This document shows, in pieces, positions 1 through 9,987 of a stretch of DNA of 64,000 nt; within the stretch, counting starts at the first letter, position 1, and every line of letters starts with the position of its first letter. The notes beneath the pieces were generated by a model. It was not told the origin of the DNA and made no database searches. It saw nothing but the letters and a program-made list of their open reading frames with translations. The translations under genes and the position numbers were made by a program. The stretch comes from Parietichytrium sp. I65-24A. Its lineage: Eukaryota; Sar; Bigyra; Thraustochytrida; Thraustochytriidae. Location of the stretch: the NCBI GenBank assembly GCA_012862575.1, contig BLSF01000021.1, forward strand, positions 186,001 through 250,000, read 5' to 3'.

Positions 1-1262
1 GTACATGTGACCCTAGATTGAGGGCGTGGGCAGCGTGGGCACCTGGCTCTTTATTGACTTCTAAAGTACCCACTGGTGGTGTTAGATGTTTTCTCACGTG
101 CGAGAGCTAGCAGTGGAAAACCCACCCGTCACGTGCTCAAAAAATTCACACCATACCGGGTACTACAATGTAGACAGTGAGGGTCGCTAAAGGAGAAAAG
201 TAGGCACTCTTCTGGCTTCTTGCACTGGAGGTGAACGATAGTGAGTGAGTTGTGCGAGAGTAGCAATAGCTAGCCAGGCCTTGACCACCAGTGAGTGTGT
301 AAAACGATCTTTGTGGTTCTTGTGAACACTGGGATGTACATAAGCAACTCGGTACTTGGTTGCTGTTGCTGTGGCACTCTACCAGTGGTAGGATTAGGCT
401 TATGCCTGATTTCCATACCGTGCACACAACTCTTCAATTTCGAACTCGCTAAGCTTACGACCCTGGCGCGCTCCTACCACGATGCGTACAGAAACTCACT
501 GACCGTGAATCGGAAAATGAATCAATTGAAAGAAAAACAAACTGGACAAGGACAATGTGAGAACAATGTCAATGAGGGGTGTGAGGGACAATTTGTTACA
601 CTAAGAATTGACAGCACTGCACTGCAGACGACAGTTCGAGATTCCGGCACTACCGAACTGCGTGCTGCTCCACTACTGCATTTCGGTAATGCCGCTAGTA
701 CCGTACTCATCACAGTCACAGAATCGGTGCGTGCAACTGGTGTTTCGTTGTCACCTGAGAGTGATCTTTCGCAACGTCGAAAACTTTCCAACCACCAACT
801 TTGAGCTGTGGAGTTTCGCGCCATGTCACGATCCGCCTCAGTTTCTGTCCTCAGAAGCTCGGAAGAAGAGCCGAAGCGCATATCTCATACCGACGCTCAC
901 ACAAGTACACACCGTTGCTTTTGCAAAACGGAAAAGCTGCACTCTCAATACTCTCAATCGCTCAGTCAATCAGTCGATCAGTCAACCAGTTGAGACTCTC
1001 TCTCTGTCTCTCTCTCACACATGTCGATACATGTCGACAGAACTCTCAGAAGCAGGAGGACAGACAAGAAAGCTGCTGCACATTGCCGCACTGTGACACA
1101 TGCCCCGCTACTGGAGTACACAGTTAGCTTAGCGATGGACTTAGAGAGGGAGCACACATTGCAGTGCAGCGGAAGAGAGGATTTGCAACGCGGAAAAAAG
1201 AAACGTTGCTCTTCGGGACAGGGCTTGGAGGGCTGCGTGGGATCTCGGACAAGTGCGGAGCG
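1..1262. other. 5' intergenic region, no supported gene
   Basis: No convincing gene is seen. Open frames here, the longest at 295-804, start at non-ATG codons and have no domain or coding-like composition. The stretch next to the LRR gene carries CAGTCAAT-type tandem repeats (963-990) followed by a CT-rich tract (994-1017). Similar simple repeats occur in several other promoter regions of this window, so this is probably the upstream region of the gene starting at 1263. Confidence 0.5.
963..1017. repeat. CAGTCAAT-like repeat plus CT tract
   Basis: Three to four imperfect copies of an 8-bp unit (CAGTCAAT, CAGTCGAT, CAGTCAAC) run directly into a CTCTCTCTGTCTCTC tract. It lies about 250 bp upstream of the LRR protein gene. 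Related GTCAATCA-type units are seen near 5305-5330, 18871-18928 and 41775. Confidence 0.7.
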
Positions 1263-2357
1263 ATGAGAGCGGTCGTGCGAGGTAAGTCGAGGCGCGGAAT
1301 GATGATGGACCTGGGGCGTGTGGCTGATGAGCGGCGTGTGGAGAGCAGGGGCTCTGTTGCAGGTGGTTGGCGCTGGAGTGGCGCTTGGCGCGCTCGACTG
1401 CGCTGCGAGCTGGGACACCGCGGGGCTAGCGGCGTTCACCCTGTTGGACGATGATTATTGCGCGATTATGTGCAGCGGCGACCTCAAGTCGTATACTGTG
1501 CCTACCGGACTTGGTTCAGTGAACAGGGGAACCTGCACGGAGTGTTACGTCAGCGTCGAATCTACAACCCAAAAAATCCAAGGGACTATACCATCGGAGG
1601 TGAAGAACTTTTGCAGCGGTGGAACGAGCGCTGATATCGCTTTTCTCGACCAGGAGATCACAGGAATCTCCGCAGATGTAAAGAGCGCGAGCATAATAAA
1701 GGGTCTCGATGTCTCCAACAATCTTATTGCCGGTTCTGTGAGCGAGATTCTTGCAGGCTTTCACTCTGACATTGAGTCGCTCGGCTTAAAGGGCAATCCT
1801 ATCACTGGCAATTGGGATGATGAGGACTTGTTCGACTTTCTTTCCACTCAGGCTAAATTGACCTCGTTTTCGTTGACTCTTTCCGGCAACCCCACCGGTT
1901 GCCTGGACGAGGTTGCTATCAAAGCAGCACGCAAGACCAACGGGGCAGAACTTATTTTGTACATCGACGTTCCAGACGGAGCTCTATGCGCGGTAACAGA
2001 AGCCCCAACCCCGCCCCCATCAACTGCATCGGTAAGTTCCTTTTAAACTGGACGCATTTACTTCGCAACCACAGCAGCTGACCCCGTCCATGTACGTAGC
2101 CTGTTGCGAGCCCCACTTCTTCTCCAACAATGCCGACTGTATCACCGACAAATGCTCCAACGGATCCCACTCGTAAGCCAACAACTTCGCCGCCAACATT
2201 TGCCCCGACCGATTCTCCGACAGACTTTGTGCCCACCAGTTTTCCCACGACTCGCCCGCCGCGAACTTTGGCACCGAACATGGGCAACACTAGCTATGAC
2301 GCGCCTTTCCTGGCAACTTTTCTGTGCATTTTTTTTACGCTGTGGTTCCAAATTTGA
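1263..2357 (+). CDS. Secreted LRR-like protein with SPT/APT-rich stalk and GPI-type tail
   Basis: Three exons are proposed: 1263-1281, 1349-2031 and 2100-2357, with GTAAGT donors and in-phase acceptors giving introns of 67 and 68 bp. The first exon supplies a short basic n-region that joins ALLQVVGAGVALGAL, forming a good signal peptide. An unspliced start at 1318 also gives a hydrophobic leader and cannot be excluded. The mature part resembles degenerate plant-type leucine-rich repeats (GLDVSNNLIAGSV, SLGLKGNPITGNW) with paired Cys at both ends. Exon 3 codes for a Thr/Ser/Pro stalk (SPTSSPT, APTDPT, FAPTDSPT) and ends in a short hydrophobic segment (FLATFLCIFFTLWFQI), as in GPI-anchored surface proteins. 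SPT/APT stalks are common in stramenopile wall proteins. Function beyond surface adhesion or wall contact is unknown. Confidence 0.7.
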
Positions 2358-2936
2358 ATTGTAAGACTATGTCATCTCTTTCTCTCTCGTTTCCAATGAC
2401 AGCAGTGTAGCTCAGCAGATTCCCTCGCGGATCACTTGAACAAGTCTCGTGCTGAAAGTGGGACTGCCGAAACCTCAGCCACCAAATTCGGGCATCATTC
2501 TATGTTTTGCTTGGCACAGCTAAAAGTCGCTCGCGAGACTTCTGCTGCGAGTGGCTCTTCCCCCATAATTACTCACCGAGAATTCCCGCGATCAACGTAA
2601 ACCCCAGTCCCAGACAGGATGATCGATGACTGTGCATCCGAGCAGTGTGAGAGAGGGCGAACTAACTCGTCCAAATCAACGAGGGCCTTCCCACCCTTAA
2701 AACTCAACACCGCTACTCACCATCTCGCCATATCTCGCCGCTGTGCTGTCTCTGCTGGCTGTCGATCTCGGGCATTACTCAAAATCCCGTGTCATGTTCG
2801 GCAGACAATTGTGATTGGTGCTCTAAAATAGCTAGCCAATAGACGCACTGACAGTGGAAACACTACTGACGAAGACGAAGATCTTTTATTTTAGTTTGTT
2901 TTCTGTGTTTTCTGTTGTTTTCTGTGTTGTTCTCCT

Positions 2937-2965
2937 GCCATTGCCAATTGCCAATTGCCAATTGG
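2937..2965. promoter_or_regulatory. Cluster of CCAAT-type units
   Basis: The run reads GCCATTGCCAATTGCCAATT and continues to TGG, giving three CCAAT boxes on the plus strand and matching ATTGG on the other strand. It lies about 240 bp upstream of the kinase ATG. CCAAT boxes bind NF-Y in eukaryotes; use as a promoter element here is inferred from position only. Confidence 0.4.
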
Positions 2966-2987
2966 AAGAAACGGGCCAACAGAGACG

Positions 2988-2999
2988 GTGTCCTCGCGC
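2988..2999 (+). promoter_or_regulatory. Recurrent motif GTGTCCTCGCGC (copy 1)
   Basis: Exact copy of a 10-mer core, TGTCCTCGCG, that recurs upstream of unrelated genes in the window. This copy lies 206 bp before the kinase ATG. Its function is unknown. Confidence 0.5.
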
Positions 3000-3204
3000 A
3001 CCTCTCCGCGGCCACAAGAAGGCGAGACCCTGCAGACGCCGCAGATAGCATGCCACGGCTGGAAGCGGTCGCTCACTCCCACGGCAACGCACTGATCCTT
3101 CCAGCTCTTAGACTCTGAGGCACTCACCACGGCACCTTTCCGTCGAGGACTCGCGTTGGTGATCTCTCTAGCGTCTGCCCGTATAGCGGCGGCGCAGCGA
3201 AAAC

Positions 3205-5070
3205 ATGTGGCGGCACGCAGCAAAGTCAGCAAGGTGGGCCCTGGGCGGCGCCATCGGGGGCGCAGCACTGTGGCATGCGGACAGACTCTCGTCTGCGCAC
3301 AGGTGGGCCTACGCGGAGGAGCGGCGCCAGCTGGTGGTGGAGTCCGACCGAAATGTTCAGAGCCCCGGTCAGCCGCAACAAAAGGAGCAGCAGCAACAAC
3401 AACAACAACAGCAGCAGCAGCAGCAGAATGTTGTACCGGGCACGGAAGCCCGGACCCAGCAGGGATTGCCCAAGAGGTCTGCCAAAGAGCTCAAGAAAAA
3501 GTACAAGCTCGGCGACATCCTCGGGGAAGGCACTTTTGCGGTTGTGCGACTTGGGATAGATAAGAAGAGCAAGGACAAAGTGGCCATCAAGGAGATCTCC
3601 AAGGAGCTGAGCGAGGTGGATGCGCTGGAAAACGAAATTCACATTATGGAGGCCACTGGAAAACACGAGAACATCGTCTCCCTTCGGGACGTCTTTGACA
3701 GCAAAGACATACTGTATTTGGTAATGGACCTGGCGGAAGGCGGTGAGCTTTTTGATCGGATCATTGAGAAAGGAGAACTTTCGGAGCAGGCTGCGGCACG
3801 GATGTTCCTCTCCGCCGTGAAAGGCCTCGAACACCTGCACCGGAAGAAAATAGCGCACCTTGACATCAAGCCGGAAAACCTATTACTCACTAGCAAAACG
3901 GACGAAGCCGGAATCAAAATTGCCGACTTTGGCTTGGCCATCGACCTGAGCTCTTTTTTTGACAACAAGGTACGCGACATGTCTTCCCTGCCCGGTAACG
4001 ATGAAAGCAGTCAGATCGCGTTCACGCAAACGTCGCCAAGTGGATCCACTCGAGTTTTAAATGAATGCGTCGGAACCCCAGCTTACTGGGCGCCTGAGAT
4101 GGTGAAGAACGAGCCCTTTGATGAGAAGGTTGACGTTTGGGCTCTAGGTTGCGTCTTGTACATTATGCTCTGCGGCGCGCATCCTTTCGACCCCCTAGGC
4201 GATGCCACCGAAGCGCAAATCCTCGCCCAAGTCGCAAAAGGAGATTATGACCGAACGAGTCCCCAATACCTGGACATAAGCGCCACCGCCAAGGACCTCA
4301 TCAGGCACATGCTAGACCCGAACCCAAACTCCAGGTACAGCGCGGAGCAGCTCCTGGCCCACCCATGGCTCGCCGAGATTGGTCGACTCAGTGCAGAACC
4401 ACTTTCCGGAGATCATATCACCCGCCTGCGCGGCTTTAGAATCATTCGCTTGCTTCGACAAGGAATGCAGCATATGCTTGGCAACGCAGCCAGTGACCTC
4501 TTCGCAGTCTTCGACGTCGATGGAGATGGCTTCATCTCTCCTCAGGAACTTCAGAACGCTCTGGAGTTGATCGGCCAGCGCGTAAGCAAGCGAGAGGTAG
4601 AGGCTATGATGCGAGCAATCGATGGCAACAATGACGGTAAAATCTCCAGGGAGGAGTTTGACCTCGTGCTCCGCGCACCACCGTCCAGTCCGTACAGCTC
4701 TCTGCGTCTTAAACGAACAAGTGTGGAAGACCTCGAGTTCTTGTTCAGAGTGTTCGACCGCGATAGAGATGGATACATCGAGCAAGCTGATTTTCAGCAC
4801 GTCCTTGGGCTCCTAGGCGCAAGTTTCAACGCTTCAACTCTCTCCAGCGAACTGGCCAAGATAAAGGTTCGAGAGGACGAAAGGATTGATTTTGCAGCCT
4901 TTGTTCAGTATTGGCGAATGATGGAACGTGAGCGCCTTAACAGCGCCAGCGGGCCGTACTCGAGTAGTTTAGCAGTTCCATCCCCAGTTCACATGAAGCA
5001 TCGCCGAACTCGGCTACCGCACGCCGAGCACCACGAGGAGTGTGCAGAAATCTCGGAAATGTCATCTTAA
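3205..5070 (+). CDS. Calcium-dependent protein kinase-like (kinase plus EF-hands) with N-terminal hydrophobic leader
   Basis: A single exon of 621 codons. After a short basic start comes a Gly/Ala hydrophobic stretch (about residues 9-24) that could be a membrane anchor or mitochondrial leader. A 13-Gln tract (about 62-74) and a Ser/Thr kinase domain (about 100-388) follow. Visible kinase motifs are the Gly loop GEGTFAVV, VAIK lysine, HLDIKPEN catalytic loop, DFG, an activation segment enlarged by about 40 residues, and APE. Canonical EF-hand loops follow: DVDGDGFISPQE, DGNNDGKISREE and DRDRDGYIEQAD, with a degenerate fourth. This order matches plant/alveolate/stramenopile CDPKs, which phosphorylate targets when Ca2+ binds. 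The HRD arginine is replaced by Leu, as in myosin light-chain kinases, so control by activation-loop phosphorylation is probably weak. Confidence 0.92.
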   Translation: MWRHAAKSARWALGGAIGGAALWHADRLSSAHRWAYAEERRQLVVESDRNVQSPGQPQQKEQQQQQQQQQQQQQNVVPGTEARTQQGLPKRSAKELKKKYKLGDILGEGTFAVVRLGIDKKSKDKVAIKEISKELSEVDALENEIHIMEATGKHENIVSLRDVFDSKDILYLVMDLAEGGELFDRIIEKGELSEQAAARMFLSAVKGLEHLHRKKIAHLDIKPENLLLTSKTDEAGIKIADFGLAIDLSSFFDNKVRDMSSLPGNDESSQIAFTQTSPSGSTRVLNECVGTPAYWAPEMVKNEPFDEKVDVWALGCVLYIMLCGAHPFDPLGDATEAQILAQVAKGDYDRTSPQYLDISATAKDLIRHMLDPNPNSRYSAEQLLAHPWLAEIGRLSAEPLSGDHITRLRGFRIIRLLRQGMQHMLGNAASDLFAVFDVDGDGFISPQELQNALELIGQRVSKREVEAMMRAIDGNNDGKISREEFDLVLRAPPSSPYSSLRLKRTSVEDLEFLFRVFDRDRDGYIEQADFQHVLGLLGASFNASTLSSELAKIKVREDERIDFAAFVQYWRMMERERLNSASGPYSSSLAVPSPVHMKHRRTRLPHAEHHEECAEISEMSS

Positions 5071-5638
5071 AGACTGCCCGAGCCCTCTTCCACTCCAACT
5101 TCAGAACATTCATGCATGTACAAACAGCAGCTCGCTGTCCAGGCCAAGACGTGAGCATTTCCTTTGCCATGGCTCTCACTCGTCACTCGTACACTACACT
5201 CACCCCCCGTGCCATGCTTTACAAGCCAATTTCCAACTTTCATTTATTTCATTCATCTTTACTGAGATCTGCCATCCGTCATATACTCAACACAATCCAA
5301 CAACCAGTCAATCAATCGATCGATCAATTTCTCTACCGACCGAAACTCGTGCTTGTCATCGCTTGCCGCTTTTAGGCTGGCTGACTTGCACAAGGAACAT
5401 CAGAATCCAGAGTTCACATCTTCAGTCTATTTCACTCAGCTGCCATAGTCACCAACCAACTAACAGCCAGCCACCTATAATTCACAATCCCTTGCTAATT
5501 TGTACTACTAATAGATATGCTTACTGGCTCTCTAGCCGTGAATGAATTATTGGGTCCCTAACCGTCAGCAGAACCGGGCGTCTCAGTTCTCTCAGTCCCC
5601 GAGCAGACGAAAGTGTACGCGCCAGTGCGCGCGAGGAG
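5071..5638. other. Intergenic region upstream of the ASH-domain gene
   Basis: No gene is supported. It contains GTCAATCAATCGATCGATCA-type units around 5305-5330, related to the repeat at 963-990. Confidence 0.5.
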
Positions 5639-8512
5639 ATGGACGCGCGCGAGCAGGGCAAGCTTCTGGCGCTTCGAGCGCTGGACGAGATCGCGCAGGA
5701 CCTAGACGCATCGGCCCTGTCGGTTCCGAGTACCAACGCAGTGCGCGGCGAGGACGGACAAGTCGGACGGATCGGCGAGGGAGATGGAAGCGAAGACGCA
5801 AGGCCGCGGGAGAGGATGCGCCAGGCAGCGGACGGCGCGCTAGGCGGCGGAAGGGCAGCGCAGCTGAGGGTGGAAGCGCGCGCTGCGCTAAGTCCGGCGT
5901 CGTCGAACGCGCTGGGGTCCCCACTGGGGTCGGTTTTTAGCACGGGCAGCGACCTGTGGGGAGGCAGGAACGAAGGCGACGACGAGGACGACGAGGAGGC
6001 GTTCGATGATGAGGAGTTCAAGAGCGGAGGTAAGCGAGAGGGATGGGATGCGGCGGGTCGTTGGGAGGGTTAGGTTAGGGGATGACTGACCCGTTGGGGA
6101 TGTGTTTCCTCTTTGCTGGCGGCTCAGACCAAGTGTTGCAGATGATGGAGGAAGAGGCCAGGTTTCATCGCGCCGACGCGGAAATTGATCAAGGGCTAGG
6201 GGACCACGACTTCAACCCGTACTGGGACGCCGATGCAGAAGTTCTCAAGAATCCTAGGGAGTTCTTTCGAAAACGGTCTGTTCCAATGGTCAAAGACGAA
6301 ATGATCAGAGCCTACGTAAGTCATCTTCTGGGTTGCAGTTCTTCCTATTGATCTGATCGGGTCGCCGGGCATTGTCTAACATGTTTTCTGTGGTTTGTTG
6401 AACCAAACGGGATAGGAAAACTTTCAAAGCCCACCGGCGAGCCCCACATCTAGCACGCCTGGGACCAACTTTAGCGAGCACGCAAAACATCCTGATATCA
6501 AGCCAGCTCTCGATCCAATTGGGGAGGAAGACGATGGTGCTAGACCAACCGTAACTGAGGAACAGCAGGAAGAGCCCACGCATGACCATTCGCAAGAGGA
6601 CCAACTCCAAGAGCATGTACCAGGCTCCATGTTTCCTCGGCGGCAAGGCGTTGAGCGTTTGGAGTTTACTCCGAAACGAACTCAGCTGTCTGCAAAGTCT
6701 TTACGAGTGTTGCAGGAGAAGTTTCCGAAAGGGGTTGTTCCCAACAAAGACTCCCCTTTGCGCAACGAGAACACCTCCAAAGCACCAAATCTGATCGAAC
6801 TTCCTTTCGGCGCGCAGGAGGGCCTGTACGTTACCGCATGCTTTCCCGGGGAGTCTGAATACGAGTTTGAACTACGCAACCAGGGAAGCCAAAGCTGCCA
6901 ACTAATGCTTAAAATTGAACTTGGCTCGGCGCTTCAGGACGGGGAACTTAGCATCCACCCTACCGAGCTTGTAGTGGGTGGTCACCAAACGGCGAGATTT
7001 CGTGTCATGTGCAAGCTCCAAGCAGAGCGTTTCATCAAGGACGCCTTACTTTCCATAACTTGCGACGGAGTTCTTGCACATGCTATCCCAGTTCGTGTTT
7101 CGTGTACATCCTCGCCGTGGGTCTCTCACTCTTCGCGCATGCTTATCTTTTCCCACAACGGCGACAGTCGTGAGCTCGTTTTGCAAAACCGCTCCGACTA
7201 TGTCTTGAAATTGTATCCTAAGGTCGAGGGCGAGAGAGACGCGGAGTATGCTTTCCTGTGTGGCAACGAAGAGTTCCACACCCTATTGCCCCAGGAAGAG
7301 ATCACGCTAAACATCAATTTTTGGCCGGAAGATGCAATTGATTGCAGTGCGATCCTAAACTGTGTCGCAGTGTTAGACCTTCCAGACGGACAAAGCTCTG
7401 GAGAGATACTTCAATGCTCCAAAATCGCTCTGCTCGGGATTGCTGGTCAGGTCGATGTGAAGTGTCTGAGCCAACTTCCTTTACGCTTCGAGAATGAGAT
7501 GCTTGCGAATGACCAGCTCTACGCACAAAGCGCGTTTCAATTGACGAACCAAGGAAATCGTCCTGCGCACGTGCGCATTAGTTGTGAGGAGTTCAGCGAC
7601 TTGATCTCCATCAACCCCGCCTCGGCCGTTATCCCGCCAGCTTTGCAGGAGATGCACTTTTCTGTGCGCGTTCGCAAGCCTTCTTATTCCGACATTGGGG
7701 TAATCATTAGCAAGGCTCGGCTCAAGATCGAGTATCAAGACGAAACGCTTCAGCAATTTCGGACTCTCTCTGCATCGTCTCACCACCTGGAAGACGCCCC
7801 GCATCTGAAATCGCTCGTTGCTACAGAGGCTTCGGTGGAGCTTTTGCGCATTGCTTTGGCTGAGTGCGTGCCGCAAACCTTTTTCCTTGACATGAAATGG
7901 GCGTCAGAACGCAAGTCAAAGGCGCTGCCGTTTACTGCGGACGCTGCCGAAGTCGTTTTCACAAAAGGATCAACGCAGATACTGTTGGTGGAGAATACTT
8001 CTCCCCGTGAAATCAACTTCAAGTGCTCTTTGACGGAAGGGCTAAGGGCAAGTTATGCAAAGACAGCTGTGCTCCCGGGAGAGAAGCTGCCAATCGCTAT
8101 TACGTGCAAAGCAACTGCGCCACGGAGCGTGAAGCACAGCATACGAATCGAGTCCTCCAAGGATGATCGGATCACAATCCCAGTTTTCATCCGAAGGCAG
8201 ACACACCTCGGCTTTCCATTCGAAGAACACACATTCCAATGCGTCAAGAAAGACGACTATGCCTATGAATTATTACAAGTCGCCAACCCAACGGAGGCGC
8301 CAGCTGATCTCACATTCGAAATATTGGACGGCCATGGCATATTTAAAATTCGCAAGGCGCAGAATACGATCCACCTTGGCCGGAGAGCATATACAGAATT
8401 GCCCGTCAAGTTTAAGCCGCTGGAACGAGGAAGGAGGTACGATGCTCGTCTGTTGGCGCGCCAAGCCGGCCGCATTGTCGCCGAGACGAGACTTGTCGGC
8501 GAGTGTAGGTAG
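5639..8512 (+). CDS. ASH/PapD-like domain protein, CEP192/SPD-2-like
   Basis: Three exons: 5639-6029, 6128-6315 and 6416-8512. The introns are 98 and 100 bp, with GTAAGC/GTAAGT donors and phases that fit, giving about 891 residues. The N-terminal third is acidic and Ser/Pro-rich (GDDEDDEEAFDDEEF) and probably disordered. From about residue 265 on, the protein is a series of immunoglobulin-like beta-sandwich blocks with typical ASH/MSP phrases: FELRNQGSQSCQLMLKI, LVLQNRSDYVLKLYPKV, FQLTNQGNRPAHVRI, LLVENTSPREINFKCSL and VANPTEAPADLTFEI. ASH domains occur in centrosome and cilium proteins (ASPM, SPD-2/CEP192, Hydin). The length and the acidic N-terminus favour a CEP192/SPD-2-like centriole scaffold, but the family member is inferred. 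An AATAAA lies about 95 bp after the stop. Confidence 0.75.
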
Positions 8513-8605
8513 TGTCTCCGTGGCTCTGGTGTTGTTCAGTCCGGTTCAGCCTTCTCCTGCCCGCCAAGTACTGTACTACTTTTTCCCGGGATCAGTTGCA
8601 TGATA

Positions 8606-8611
8606 ATAAAG
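8606..8611 (+). terminator. Polyadenylation signal AATAAA
   Basis: Canonical hexamer 94 bp downstream of the ASH-domain stop codon, in the short convergent gap before the Cys-rich protein gene. Confidence 0.5.
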
Positions 8612-8732
8612 CTAAAACATCCATTCGAAACTTTTGGTTTGCGTTTTTATGAAATTCGGTTGGGAAAAAGAAAAGAGAAAACTTTGAAAACAGTAAAGTA
8701 CATTGCAAAAAAAAAAAGAAAACTGCAGTGGC

Positions 8733-9726
8733 TCAGTGAATAGTGACGCACTGCTCGGCCTTAGAAGTTGCCCCGATCGACGTGATGACCTTGGACTCCT
8801 CATATCCGAAATCAGTGTGGATGGGCTTGCATGCCGGAGACGCGGAAGTACCACAGAAGAGGTTGCGGATATTACAGTAGCTAGCCAGCCAGCCAAAGCG
8901 TGGTCGAAACAGAAAATCAATCATACGAAAAAAAACAAATTTGTCAGCACAGAAACCTCTTCCCCGCTCTCCACGGCCATTTCTAGAACAACAACCTACT
9001 TGGTAGAGAAATCCATGACGCTGGGCACCTGGCTTTCGCTGCAAGCCTGCACGACGCACTCCTCGCCGTTCTCGCCCGCGCTCAGGGCAAACCTGATCTT
9101 GTCCGTGTACTTGCGGTCGCCAGTGAGCCTCGTCAGCGAGAACACCCCCTCGCCCTGCACAACAGACATACACAAACACACACACACACAGGCACGCATA
9201 GGTTCCACGTCAGCGCAATCTCCCGGCATCCTGCGCGTCGGTCGTCGGTCGTCGGTCTTCGATCGACGGTCGTCCCCAACCCATTCATTCAACTCACCTC
9301 GTCTCTCAGCCGCGAGTACGTCCCGTTATTGTGCGGGTCCAGCCAGCCATTCGCGCCAAGCGCCCGTGCCGCGGCCTCCGCGCGCACCGCCTCGCAGCTT
9401 GCGCCGAGGACCGCGCGGACCCTGCAGCTCGCGTGCACGGGTCCTCCCGCGGAACCGGGGCACGGGAAGGCCGCATCCTCGTCCTCTCCCAGCCGGTTCC
9501 CCACCGATCGGACAGCTCGCACCGCGGGGACATCTGCGCATCCCGCTAGGCCCAGCGCGGCGGCGGCGAGGACCAACGCCAGCGCGAGGACCACCAGCCG
9601 CGCCCCTCTCCGCCGCTGCAGAGACTGTTCCCGGAACAGTCCTCCGAGCAGCGGCTCGCGCTCCTTCCCCACCGCATCCCGCACCACTGAGCCCCCTCGC
9701 TCCTCCCCGCGTGCGCAGCCTGCCAT
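8733..9726 (-). CDS. Cys-rich type II membrane or secreted protein, novel family
   Basis: Read on the minus strand in three exons: 9726-9298, 9154-9000 and 8880-8733. Donors are GTGAGT and GTAGGT; introns are 143 and 119 bp; phases 0 and 2 both fit. The product is 243 residues. A cytosolic basic N-terminus of about 40 residues is followed by one hydrophobic helix (LVVLALALVLAAAALGLAG), then a luminal part with about ten Cys and an N-glycosylation site (NNGT). The spliced join creates FSTNYCNIRNLFC, a compact Cys motif followed by CKPIHTDFGYE near the end. This join is the best evidence for the third exon. I do not recognise the family. The first intron carries a CA/GT repeat (9168-9190). The gene is divergent from the ankyrin-PDZ gene, 261 bp away. 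Confidence 0.65.
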
Positions 9727-9879
9727 CTCCCTCTCCCTCTCGCTCTCTTTACCCTTTTTTATCGTCCCACTGCCGGGCTGTCCCAGTGTCCGCGCGCACC
9801 CCTCAGCCAGCTCCGAGCTTGAGCGCACCGGATAGGTAGGAGTGGTTAGCGCTTTCGGTAGGAGTGGAGTGCGAGCAGG

Positions 9880-9943
9880 TGAGAGAAAGAGAGAGAAAGA
9901 GAGAGAGTGCGCGTACGTGCGTACGTGCGTAGGTGCGTAGGTG
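9880..9943. repeat. GA tract plus GTGCGTAC repeat
   Basis: A GAGAGAAAGAGAGAG tract (9880-9908) is followed by GTAC/GTGCGTAG repeats (9909-9943). Both sit in the short divergent promoter between the Cys-rich and ankyrin-PDZ genes. Confidence 0.8.
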
Positions 9944-9951
9944 TGGGGCGG

Positions 9952-9962
9952 GTGTCCTCGCG
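9952..9962 (+). promoter_or_regulatory. Recurrent motif GTGTCCTCGCG (copy 2)
   Basis: Exact TGTCCTCGCG core 26 bp before the ankyrin-PDZ ATG, so probably inside its 5' leader. Confidence 0.5.
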
Positions 9963-9987
9963 GGGCAGAGGGGGGTGCGTTGCGGGA

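Larger units (their letters stand above)
2358..3204. other. Intergenic region upstream of the CDPK-like gene
   Basis: No gene is supported. It holds a T-rich TTTTCTGTG repeat (about 2898-2934), four near-tandem TTGCCAA/CCAAT units (2937-2965) and one copy of the recurrent TGTCCTCGCG motif (2988-2999). These probably belong to the promoter or 5' leader of the kinase gene. Confidence 0.5.

Noticed and set aside
295-804. 169-codon plus-strand frame at the left end
   Set aside because: Starts at GTG, has no domain, and its composition changes along its length; treated as chance open frame.
3226-3858. 210-codon minus-strand frame with poly-Leu
   Set aside because: Antisense shadow of the kinase; the poly-Leu is the complement of the CAG/CAA tract.
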